DNA of 64,000 nt from Marinobacter caseinilyticus (GTDB lineage Bacteria > Pseudomonadota > Gammaproteobacteria > Pseudomonadales > Oleiphilaceae). Below, piece by piece: positions 17,600 to 24,887 of the stretch (its first letter is position 1; each line of letters starts with the position of its first letter). Made by a program: the position numbers and the translations under genes. The notes below the pieces were generated by a model. The model was given only the letters and a program-made list of their open reading frames with translations, had not been told where the DNA came from and searched no databases. The stretch covers positions 1 through 64,000 of the forward strand of contig NZ_WUQJ01000012.1 in NCBI RefSeq assembly GCF_011074955.1, given 5' to 3'.

Positions 17600-18766
17600 T
17601 CAGTCTTTGCGCTTGCCGGGCAGTGTGCCCATCAGCTTGCATATGATGCCGAGCATGATTTCGTCGGCGCCGCCGCCAATGGAGACCAGGCGTACATCGC
17701 GGAAGGCACGGGACAGCGGGTTTTCCCACATGTAGCCCATGCCGCCCCAATACTGCAGGCAGCTGTCGGTTACCTCTCGGCCGAGCCGGCCAGCCTTGAG
17801 TTTGGCCATGGACGCCAGCTTGGTGACATCCTTACCCTGGATGTGCAGCTCACAGGCCTGATAGGTGAGTGCCCGCAGGGCTTCCACTTCGGTTTGCAAT
17901 TCTGCCATCCGGAAGTGAATCACTTGATTGTCGATCAGCGGCGTGCCGAAGGTTTTGCGCTCGCGGCAGTATTCAATGGTCTTCTCAATACACATTTCCA
18001 GCGCTTTGATCACGTTGGCCGCACCCCACATACGCTCTTCCTGGAATTGCACCATCTGCATCATGAAGCCGGTGCCTTCGGCGCCAATCCGGTAACGTTG
18101 GGGGACACACACGTCGTCAAAGAATATCTGCGCGGTTTCGGAGGAGCGCATGCCGAGTTTGTTCAGATGCTTGGAAAAGGTGATGCCCGGTGAATTCATT
18201 GGCACCACAATCAGGGATTTGTTGGCGTGGGGCTTGCCTTCGGACGTGTTGGCCAGCAAACAGATGAAATCGGCTTTCGGTGAGTTGGTTATCCACATCT
18301 TGGAGCCGTTGATGATGTAGTCGTCACCGTCCTTGCGGGCGCTGGTGGTCAGGCCCGCGACGTCCGAGCCGGCCCCCACTTCACTGACCCCGATACAACC
18401 GACCTTGTCGCCATGGATGGCCGGGGCCAGGAATTCGCGTTTGAGCTCGTCAGAGCCAAAGCGGGCGATCGCCGGTGTGCACATATCGGTTTGCACGCCC
18501 ACGGCCAGCGGCACCCCGCCACAATGGGCGGTGCCCAGTTCCTCGGCGGCCACCAGGTTGTAGCTGTAATCCAGCCCCATGCCGCCGTATTCTTCCGGTT
18601 TCTGAATACCCAGGACGCCGAGATTGCCCAACTTTTTAAAGATTTCGTGAATGGGGAATTCACCCGCTTCCTCCCACTCGTCACAGTGGGGATTGATTTC
18701 CTTCTCGACGAAATCGCGAACGGTCTTTCTCAGGGCTTCGTGTTCTTCGGTGAAGATCATGATCAT
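17600..18766 (-). CDS. atuD: citronellyl-CoA dehydrogenase-like acyl-CoA dehydrogenase
   Basis: A 388-residue FAD-dependent acyl-CoA dehydrogenase. It shows the substrate/FAD motif GCIGVSEVGAGSDVAG, the KMWITNS strand, and the C-terminal CLQYWGGMGYMWENPLSRAFRDVR signature. In the atu pathway it oxidises citronellyl-CoA to geranyl-CoA. ATG at 18760 (two residues shorter) is an alternative start. The gap to atuC is 83 bases, the widest in the operon. Confidence 0.9.
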   Translation of the reverse strand: MIMIFTEEHEALRKTVRDFVEKEINPHCDEWEEAGEFPIHEIFKKLGNLGVLGIQKPEEYGGMGLDYSYNLVAAEELGTAHCGGVPLAVGVQTDMCTPAIARFGSDELKREFLAPAIHGDKVGCIGVSEVGAGSDVAGLTTSARKDGDDYIINGSKMWITNSPKADFICLLANTSEGKPHANKSLIVVPMNSPGITFSKHLNKLGMRSSETAQIFFDDVCVPQRYRIGAEGTGFMMQMVQFQEERMWGAANVIKALEMCIEKTIEYCRERKTFGTPLIDNQVIHFRMAELQTEVEALRALTYQACELHIQGKDVTKLASMAKLKAGRLGREVTDSCLQYWGGMGYMWENPLSRAFRDVRLVSIGGGADEIMLGIICKLMGTLPGKRKD

Positions 18767-18849
18767 GTTCTCGCTGTTATTGGCATTGTGTGCGTTGGTA
18801 AATGGTCGGATCGCCAGACGCTGCGGTATCCGGACCTAAAGTCATCCGG

Positions 18850-20466
18850 TTAAAACCGTGCGACGCCAAAGGTGTTGGGTCTCAACACCCGGGCCTCGGC
18901 CTCTCGGCAGACCGACAGCACCAGCGCCAATACCTTGCGGGTATCTCTCGGGTCGATCAGTCCGTCATCCCATAACCGGGCGGTCCCGAACAGCGCGGTG
19001 GAGCCATCCTCCAGTTTTTTTGCGGTTGCCTGTTCGAGAAAATCCAGCGTGTTGGGATCGGGCTCTATGCCACTTCGGCGTTGTTTGTCTTCGGCCACGA
19101 TGCGCATCACCTTGCCGGCCTGGGCCGGGCCCATCACGGCCGTCCTACTATTGGGCCAGGCAAAAATGAACCGTGGGTCCAGACCGCGACCGCACATGGC
19201 GTAGTTACCGGCTCCGTAAGAGCCGCCAATAACCACGGCGATTTTGGGCACCCGGCAGTTGGCCACGGCCTGAATCATCTTGGAACCGTGCTTGATGATG
19301 CCGTTCTGCTCGGAGTGGGTGCCCACCATGAACCCGGTGGTATTGTGGAGAAAAAGCAGCGGCGTTCCCGCCTGATCGCAGAGCTGGATAAATTGCGCCG
19401 CCTTGGTGGCGCCTGCGGTGGTGATCGGGCCATTGTTGCCTATGATGCCCACCGAATGGCCTTCAATGCGGATGGTGCCGCACACGGTTTGATCGTCGTA
19501 ACCCGGTTTAAAGTCCATAAACCCGGAACCATCGGCGATACGAGCGAGAATCTCCCGCACGTCGTAGGGTTTCTTGGGGTCGGAAGGAATCACCCCCAGT
19601 AGCTCGCCGGCATCGTACAGAGGCTCTTGCCAGTGGGGTTCCCGCAACGGCGGACGGTGTTCGTTCCAGGGCAAGGCTTCAAGAATGTTGCGGGCATGAC
19701 GCAGCCCGTCGGCATCGTCCTCGGCGAGGTATTCCGCGGTGCCGGCAAGCTCCGCGTGCATTTGTGCACCGCCGAGTTCTTCGGCGGTGGCGACTTCGCC
19801 GGTGGCGGCTTTCAGTAACGGCGGGCCCGCCAGAAACAGCTTGGCCTGCTCGCGCACCAATACCACGTAATCCGACAGTCCGGGTTGATAGGCTCCGCCC
19901 GCCGTGGCATTCCCATGCACCACCGTGACCTGTGGGATGCCGGCCGCCGACAATCTGGCCTGGTTGGCAAACCCGCGGGCGCCGAGAACGAAAATATCGG
20001 TGGCGTAGTTCAGGTTGGCGCCGCCACTTTCGGACAGCGACACCACCGGCAGCTTGTTTTCGAGGGCAATCTGTTGCAGACGCAGGGTTTTGTCCAGGCC
20101 CGCCGGAGTAATGGTGCCACCCTTGATGGCGCTATTGCTGGCCACCACCAGACAGCGAATGCCGCTGACCACACCGATGCCGGCAATAATGCCGCCGCCG
20201 GCCATGCTGCCGTCCTTGTCATCGTGCATTTTATAGCCCGCCAAAGAACACAGCTCCAGAAACGGCGTGCCACGGTCCAGTAACCGGTTCAGGCGCTCCC
20301 GGGGCAGCAGTTTGCCCTTCGTGGTGAACTTGTCGCGGGCGGTCTCGGCGAGGTCCAGGACTTTCTGCTCGACCTCGCGGAAGGTGTCGAGATGGTGTTG
20401 CATGGCCTCGGTGTTGGCACGGAATTCGTCCGACAGGGGGCTGAGGGTGGTTTCAAGAGTCTGCAT
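18850..20466 (-). CDS. atuC: geranyl-CoA carboxylase, carboxyltransferase beta subunit
   Basis: A 538-residue acyl-CoA carboxyltransferase with two crotonase-like halves. It has LSESGGANLNYATDIF, GNATAGGAYQPGLSDY and, in the second half, NNGPITTAGATKAAQF and GGSYGAGNYAMCGRGLDPRF. It transfers CO2 from biotin on AtuF to geranyl-CoA. The residues before NQA read GFANQA, where methylcrotonyl-CoA carboxylases as I recall them read IFYNQA; smaller side chains would fit a longer substrate. That comparison is from memory. It lies five bases downstream of atuB. Confidence 0.92.
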   Translation of the reverse strand: MQTLETTLSPLSDEFRANTEAMQHHLDTFREVEQKVLDLAETARDKFTTKGKLLPRERLNRLLDRGTPFLELCSLAGYKMHDDKDGSMAGGGIIAGIGVVSGIRCLVVASNSAIKGGTITPAGLDKTLRLQQIALENKLPVVSLSESGGANLNYATDIFVLGARGFANQARLSAAGIPQVTVVHGNATAGGAYQPGLSDYVVLVREQAKLFLAGPPLLKAATGEVATAEELGGAQMHAELAGTAEYLAEDDADGLRHARNILEALPWNEHRPPLREPHWQEPLYDAGELLGVIPSDPKKPYDVREILARIADGSGFMDFKPGYDDQTVCGTIRIEGHSVGIIGNNGPITTAGATKAAQFIQLCDQAGTPLLFLHNTTGFMVGTHSEQNGIIKHGSKMIQAVANCRVPKIAVVIGGSYGAGNYAMCGRGLDPRFIFAWPNSRTAVMGPAQAGKVMRIVAEDKQRRSGIEPDPNTLDFLEQATAKKLEDGSTALFGTARLWDDGLIDPRDTRKVLALVLSVCREAEARVLRPNTFGVARF

Positions 20467-20471
20467 CGTCG

Positions 20472-21344
20472 TTAGCCTTCTCCGTCGCCGAGTACTTTCG
20501 GATGGGTACTGCGATGGAAGCCATTAAAGGGCGTGGTGTTTTTGGCGGCAGGCAGCGGCCAGACGCGGCCACCCTGGGAGGCACCGCCGTCAATTCGAAG
20601 GGTATCGCCGCTGATAAAAGCAGCCCCGGGGCTGAGCAGGAAACAGATGGCGGCGCTGACCTCGGCCTCCGTGCCCATGCGCTTGATGGGAACTGCATCC
20701 GCCAGACCACGAATCCATTGCTTCATGGACTCCGGGTAGCTGTCCATGCCGCTGGACGCAATCCAGCCAGGCGCCACTGCATTGACACGAACACCCGACG
20801 CACCCCATTCCACCGCGGCGGTCTGGGTGAAATTCACCATGCCCGCCCGGGCAGCCCCGGAATGCCCCATGCCGGGCATGCCGCCCCACATGTCCGCAAC
20901 GATATTGACGATGGCACCGCCGGTTTTCGACAACGCCTGATTGTAGGCTTCGCGGGCCATCAGGAAACCACCGGTCAGATTGGTTCGCACCACCGTCTCC
21001 CAGCCTTTTTGATTGATCGACGCGAGCGGGCCTGGAAATTGTCCCCCAGCGTTGTTGACTAACCCGTTGAGTCCTCCATGCTCGGCGATGATGGCTTTGA
21101 CGGTGGCTTTTACCGAGTCTTCCTCACGGATGTCGCAAGGGTGTGCGGACGCCTGGCCGCCGTCTTCCAGGATTTCGGCTTTGACGGTCTCCAGTTTTTC
21201 AGCCTTGCGGCCAACCAGGGCGACGATGGCGCCAAGGGCTGCGAGCTCATGGGCGTTGCATCGCCCAATACCAGAGCCACCGCCGGTGACAATAATGACG
21301 TGGCCGGCAAACAGGCCGGGGCGGAGAATTGACTGATAGCTCAT
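20472..21344 (-). CDS. atuB: short-chain dehydrogenase of the terpene cluster
   Basis: A 290-residue SDR with [21 protein letters not shown] for NAD(P) binding, [13 protein letters not shown], and a C-terminal [12 protein letters not shown]. The expected catalytic Tyr-x-x-x-Lys position reads HSGAARAGM, so the usual Tyr and Lys are replaced; this resembles SDRs of the peroxisomal 2,4-dienoyl-CoA reductase type that lack the canonical pair. Its reaction in terpene catabolism is not established. The start overlaps the atuA stop by four bases. Confidence 0.86.
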   Translation of the reverse strand: MSYQSILRPGLFAGHVIIVTGGGSGIGRCNAHELAALGAIVALVGRKAEKLETVKAEILEDGGQASAHPCDIREEDSVKATVKAIIAEHGGLNGLVNNAGGQFPGPLASINQKGWETVVRTNLTGGFLMAREAYNQALSKTGGAIVNIVADMWGGMPGMGHSGAARAGMVNFTQTAAVEWGASGVRVNAVAPGWIASSGMDSYPESMKQWIRGLADAVPIKRMGTEAEVSAAICFLLSPGAAFISGDTLRIDGGASQGGRVWPLPAAKNTTPFNGFHRSTHPKVLGDGEG

Positions 21345-23158
21345 GACGGGTTTCCTGTGTTCAAGATTGCTCGGGCAATGGGCACGGGCATTTCAAGTAA
21401 TTGTTGGGCAAAGGCCTTGCCCTGGGGGTCGATGCGCAAGCTCGCGACACCTCCGCCACCCAAGCTGTGCTCGAGCAGGAAGTTGAGGGCGCTGAGACCG
21501 GGCAGGGGCCAGCGGGTGACGCGGCCGGTCTCGGGGTTCAGGGTGTGTCGCATCCAATCGGCCACCGCGGCTTCTGTCAGCGCCGCGTCAATAAACGGCA
21601 GATACTCGGTCCGGCGGGCAATGACGCCAATGTTGCTGTGGTCTCCTTTGTCGCCGCTGCGAGCCCAGGCCAGGTCGATGAGCGGCACGGTGGTATCGGT
21701 CGCGGGTGCGGATTCCCGAGGCGGTTCCGGCGCCTGGGGCGCGGGCTCGAAATCACTGCGGATATCCACCGGCACAGGCCGCTGCTGGCCCTGTAAGTCA
21801 AAGGCCACCGACACCTCGGTCTTGGCAACCAGACACGAATAGAGTCGGATTTTAGGCCACACGGTCGGTCGGCCACCGACAATACCGGTGATGCCCGGTG
21901 CCATGCCGGTGGCGGCCTGGGCGATTTCCCGGGAGAACAGCACCAGGGCCTTTTTGTTTGGATGGGCAACACTGATTTTGACCACCACTTCCCGGCAGCC
22001 ATCGGCGTTGCCGTGCGGGCCATAGGTAGCCTCAGTGCCCAGTAATTCGACACTGGTTTCGGAATAGGGACCGAAGCCACGGTCTGCAAACAGCGCCGAT
22101 GTTTTTTGGAGTATCGCCTCCGCCACCCGGTCCGCTTTGGCCTTGGCGTTGATACCGGCCATTAAGAAAGTGACCGTGCATTTGTAGCCGTCGGGCCAGG
22201 TGCCGGACACTTTGTAGGTGTTGGTGGGCGCCTGACCGAGGCAACCGGCAACCGCCACCCGGTCCGGTCCGGCTTCGGTCAGGGTGACACCGGTAAAGTC
22301 GCAGGTCACATCCGGCAGCAGGTAGGCGCGGGGATCGCCGATTTCATACACCAGTTGCTCGGCGACCGTGCCCCGGGTGACTTGGCCGCCAGTGCCCGCC
22401 GGTTTGGTAATAAAGAAATCACCACTGGCCTCGACTTCCACAATGGGGAAACCCATGTCGGCATAGCCGTCGGCTACCTGCTCCCAATCGGTGAAATTGC
22501 CGCCAGTGGCCTGGGCGCCGCATTCAACCAGATGACCCGCCAGGCTGCCTTGGGCCAGCTTGTTGTAGTCGTCCCAGCGCCAGCCAAACTCGTACACCAA
22601 GGGCGCCAGCACCAGTGCACTGTCCGCCACCCGGCCGGTGATGACAACGTCGGCACCCTGTTCCAGTGCCGCCACCAGACCGGGTGCGCCGAGATAGGCG
22701 TTGAGGCTGACCATCATCGGGGGCATGGCAGCGCCGGAATCGATCTCGGTGACGCCGGCTTTGGCCAGCTGGTTTTTCCGGGGTAACAGGTCGTCACCCA
22801 ACACCAGGGCAATCTTCAGGTCCACACCGGCCTCGTCGCATAGTGTCTGAAGCGCATCGCGGCACGCCACCGGGTTTACGCCACCGGCATTGCTCAACAC
22901 TTTGATGCCCTGCTGTTTGATGTCGCCCAATAGAGGGCCCATGACGGTTTCAACAAAATCCCGGGCGTACCCTGCCTTGGGGTCTTTCATCTTCTGGCCG
23001 GCCATGATCGACATGGTGATTTCGGCCAGATAATCCGAGACTAAATAATTCAGGTTGCCCTTTTGCACCAGCTGTCGGGCCGCCGTCTCGGTGTCTCCCC
23101 AGAAGGCGGCAGAGCAGCCAATGCGAACCGGTTGCAGAGGGGAATTAGAGTCGGACAT
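21341..23158 (-). CDS. atuA: AtuA, acyclic terpene utilisation protein
   Basis: A 605-residue protein made of an N-terminal DUF1446 domain (opening [20 protein letters not shown], about 10-450) and a C-terminal AtuA-like domain ([21 protein letters not shown], about 495-600). It is the marker protein of acyclic terpene utilisation clusters and is needed for growth on citronellol in Pseudomonas, but its biochemical role is unknown. It is the first gene of the leftward operon, immediately after the atuR-atuA control region. Confidence 0.93.
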   Translation of the reverse strand: MSDSNSPLQPVRIGCSAAFWGDTETAARQLVQKGNLNYLVSDYLAEITMSIMAGQKMKDPKAGYARDFVETVMGPLLGDIKQQGIKVLSNAGGVNPVACRDALQTLCDEAGVDLKIALVLGDDLLPRKNQLAKAGVTEIDSGAAMPPMMVSLNAYLGAPGLVAALEQGADVVITGRVADSALVLAPLVYEFGWRWDDYNKLAQGSLAGHLVECGAQATGGNFTDWEQVADGYADMGFPIVEVEASGDFFITKPAGTGGQVTRGTVAEQLVYEIGDPRAYLLPDVTCDFTGVTLTEAGPDRVAVAGCLGQAPTNTYKVSGTWPDGYKCTVTFLMAGINAKAKADRVAEAILQKTSALFADRGFGPYSETSVELLGTEATYGPHGNADGCREVVVKISVAHPNKKALVLFSREIAQAATGMAPGITGIVGGRPTVWPKIRLYSCLVAKTEVSVAFDLQGQQRPVPVDIRSDFEPAPQAPEPPRESAPATDTTVPLIDLAWARSGDKGDHSNIGVIARRTEYLPFIDAALTEAAVADWMRHTLNPETGRVTRWPLPGLSALNFLLEHSLGGGGVASLRIDPQGKAFAQQLLEMPVPIARAILNTGNPS

Positions 23159-23228
23159 GCCGGTGGGCCTCGCTGTGAGTGGTTCCTGGACGCCCGTTAC
23201 GAGGGCATTCTCTCAATACAATGACGAT

Positions 23229-23246
23229 ACCAAGCAAGCGCTTGGT
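23229..23246. promoter_or_regulatory. palindromic candidate AtuR operator
   Basis: ACCAAGC-AAGC-GCTTGGT is a perfect 7-4-7 inverted repeat in the 169-base gap between the divergent atuA and atuR starts. Its size, symmetry and place fit a TetR-family operator controlling both promoters. TTGGTT at its right edge could be part of an atuR -35. Binding by AtuR is inferred. Confidence 0.7.
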
Positions 23247-23327
23247 TTGTAAATAGCAGGGTTCGAGATAGAATAGGGACGACTGTTTTTGTTGATCAAT
23301 CCCACCGTCTGAGCAGGATAACGCTGC

Positions 23328-23963
23328 GTGAATTTAACTGTGAATCAAAACGTCATTCTTGAATCCCTGGTTGCTGACAATCTGGTGTCAGACCCCTCCA
23401 GCGCCCGCGGCCGTTTGCTCAAGGAAGCCGCCCGCCTGTTTCGGGACAAAGGGTATGAACGCACGACCGTCAGGGATCTGGCGGCGGCCGTTGGCATTCA
23501 GTCCGGCAGCCTGTTTCACCATTTCCGCACCAAGGAAGAAATTCTCAAGGCGGTCATGGTGGAGACCATTCAGTTGAACACGGCGGTGATGCAAGGCGCG
23601 ATGGACCAGGCGGAAACGGATCGCGACAAGCTGCATGCGCTGATTCTGTCAGAGCTCGAATCCATCAACGGCCAAACCGGCGAGGCCATGGCCGTGCTGG
23701 TGTACGAGTGGCGCAGCCTGTCAAAAGAGGGGCAGGAGGAGGTGTTGGCGCTGCGGGATATTTACGAGCAGCTTTGGTTGGATGTGCTGACGTCCCTGGC
23801 CGCACAGGGGGTTATTCGAGCCGATCCATTCGTTACCCGCCGGATGTTGACAGGGGCCTTGAGCTGGACGGTCACCTGGTATCGGGTCGACGGTGGCATG
23901 ACGCTGAGCGATCTGACCGGCCAGGTGATTGCCATGCTGGGGCTGGACCAGAAGCCGTCGTAA
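23328..23963 (+). CDS. atuR: TetR-family repressor of the terpene operon
   Basis: A 211-residue TetR/AcrR-type regulator. The DNA-binding domain covers about residues 25-75: EAARLFRDKGYERTTVRDLAAAVGI, then QSGSLFHHFRTKEEIL, the canonical helix-turn-helix. The C-terminal ligand domain probably senses a CoA-thioester intermediate. It is divergent from atuA across a palindrome. The start is GTG, preceded by AGGA at suitable distance. Confidence 0.88.
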   Translation: MNLTVNQNVILESLVADNLVSDPSSARGRLLKEAARLFRDKGYERTTVRDLAAAVGIQSGSLFHHFRTKEEILKAVMVETIQLNTAVMQGAMDQAETDRDKLHALILSELESINGQTGEAMAVLVYEWRSLSKEGQEEVLALRDIYEQLWLDVLTSLAAQGVIRADPFVTRRMLTGALSWTVTWYRVDGGMTLSDLTGQVIAMLGLDQKPS

Positions 23964-23996
23964 CCGGTCGCCCCCAGTGAGCCCACTGGGTCTGGG

Positions 23997-24500
23997 TTGG
24001 CGGTCGGTCTAAAGAGATTCAACACCGGTGTGCCTCGCGACATTGCACCCCAGGCGAAGCGCGCTGCCCAATGCCTGGATAATGAGAAGTGGGGCGGGTT
24101 GCCCGATGCAATACGGGCGATGGTTTGGCTGCTCATTCCCGATTCCCGTCCGGACCCGTCACCGGACCCCTGGGTAATGCCGGAGCACAGCTCCGAACTG
24201 GGTGTGGCCTCTGGCATTCGAGCGTCCATGGCGCTTGAAGCCGTGGCTGCCGAAACCTTTGGTCGTGAGGATGTGCTGGCGGACGTGAGTGCCCGCTTTG
24301 CCGCATCCGAAGAGACCATCGAGGTATGGGAAACCTATCGGCTGGTGGACGCGGTTGCCCATAACGTAATCCAGTTTTCGTCCGACAAATATTGGTCAGC
24401 CCAGTATGGCCACCGGGCGCCATTGAATCGGTTTGGTGCATTGAATGATGAGTCTGAAGTAGATGCGAGCGACGTCATGGATCTTGACGGCTTGCTGTGA
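23997..24500 (+). CDS. hypothetical protein downstream of atuR
   Basis: A 167-codon open frame with a TTG start, or about 126 codons from ATG at 24120. Codon use is GC-rich in third positions, as in the neighbours, and the C-terminal two thirds (ALEAVAAETFGREDVLADVSARF..., VWETYRLVDAVAHNVIQF) look like a folded helical protein with an acidic tail. I recognise no domain. A long opposite-strand frame overlaps it (23762-24319 minus) but has a low-complexity composition and looks like a shadow. It starts 34 bases after atuR, so it may share that transcript. Confidence 0.5.
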   Translation: MAVGLKRFNTGVPRDIAPQAKRAAQCLDNEKWGGLPDAIRAMVWLLIPDSRPDPSPDPWVMPEHSSELGVASGIRASMALEAVAAETFGREDVLADVSARFAASEETIEVWETYRLVDAVAHNVIQFSSDKYWSAQYGHRAPLNRFGALNDESEVDASDVMDLDGLL

Positions 24501-24723
24501 TTGGATTGTGTGCCGGTTGGCGTTTGAGTTGGGGGATCTGAGCCCGCCCTTGGCCCTCAACCACTTGCTGACGCGTCAGGTCGTAGGCGAGACAGAAGTG
24601 CTGGCAGCCGAACGCACGGGGTCTTTCTGGCATTGTTATGAACGGCTGTTGTTACCCCTGGTGGTGATGGGCACAACCTTGCTGGTGGTTGCCTATGTAC
24701 CGATGCTTTTCTACATTTTGTAG
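24463..24723 (+). pseudogene. possible C-terminal remnant of a membrane transporter
   Basis: An 86-codon frame, overlapping the previous ORF by 38 bases, reads LGDLSPPLALNHLLTRQVVGE and ends in one strong membrane helix (LLLPLVVMGTTLLVVAYVPMLFYIL). The pattern of a Ser-Pro-Pro turn, a short loop and a final helix is like the C-terminus of ion-transporter-superfamily permeases, but no upstream membrane part is found in this frame. It could be a remnant or a very small membrane protein. A terminator follows it, which supports it as the end of a once-transcribed gene. Confidence 0.35.
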
Positions 24724-24748
24724 AATTTTCAGCGGGCAACACCACCCA

Positions 24749-24775
24749 GAAAGCCGCCGCATTGGGCGGCTTTTT
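24749..24775 (+). terminator. rho-independent terminator
   Basis: AAAGCCGCC and GGCGGCTTT form a perfect GC-rich stem with a six-base loop and a T5 run, 26 bases after the stop at 24723 and before the protease gene. Confidence 0.88.
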
Positions 24776-24887
24776 GCATCTGCGCGAGCGGCTAAAACGT
24801 AACGCCTTAACGACAATCATTCAATATAGCGCTGATTCAGGTAAGCTCAGGCATACTGAAAAGTAGCTTAAACGGGGCGATGTGGTC

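Noticed and set aside
14751..20466. Assignment of the carboxylase pair to methylcrotonyl-CoA carboxylase (leucine catabolism)
   Set aside because: The genes are embedded between atuA, atuB, atuE and atuH in the order of the terpene cluster, and no isovaleryl-CoA dehydrogenase or HMG-CoA lyase gene is present.
23762..24319. Minus-strand 185-codon frame overlapping atuR and the hypothetical gene
   Set aside because: It is rich in Ser, Ala, Arg and Thr, crosses the end of the real atuR gene, and has no domain.
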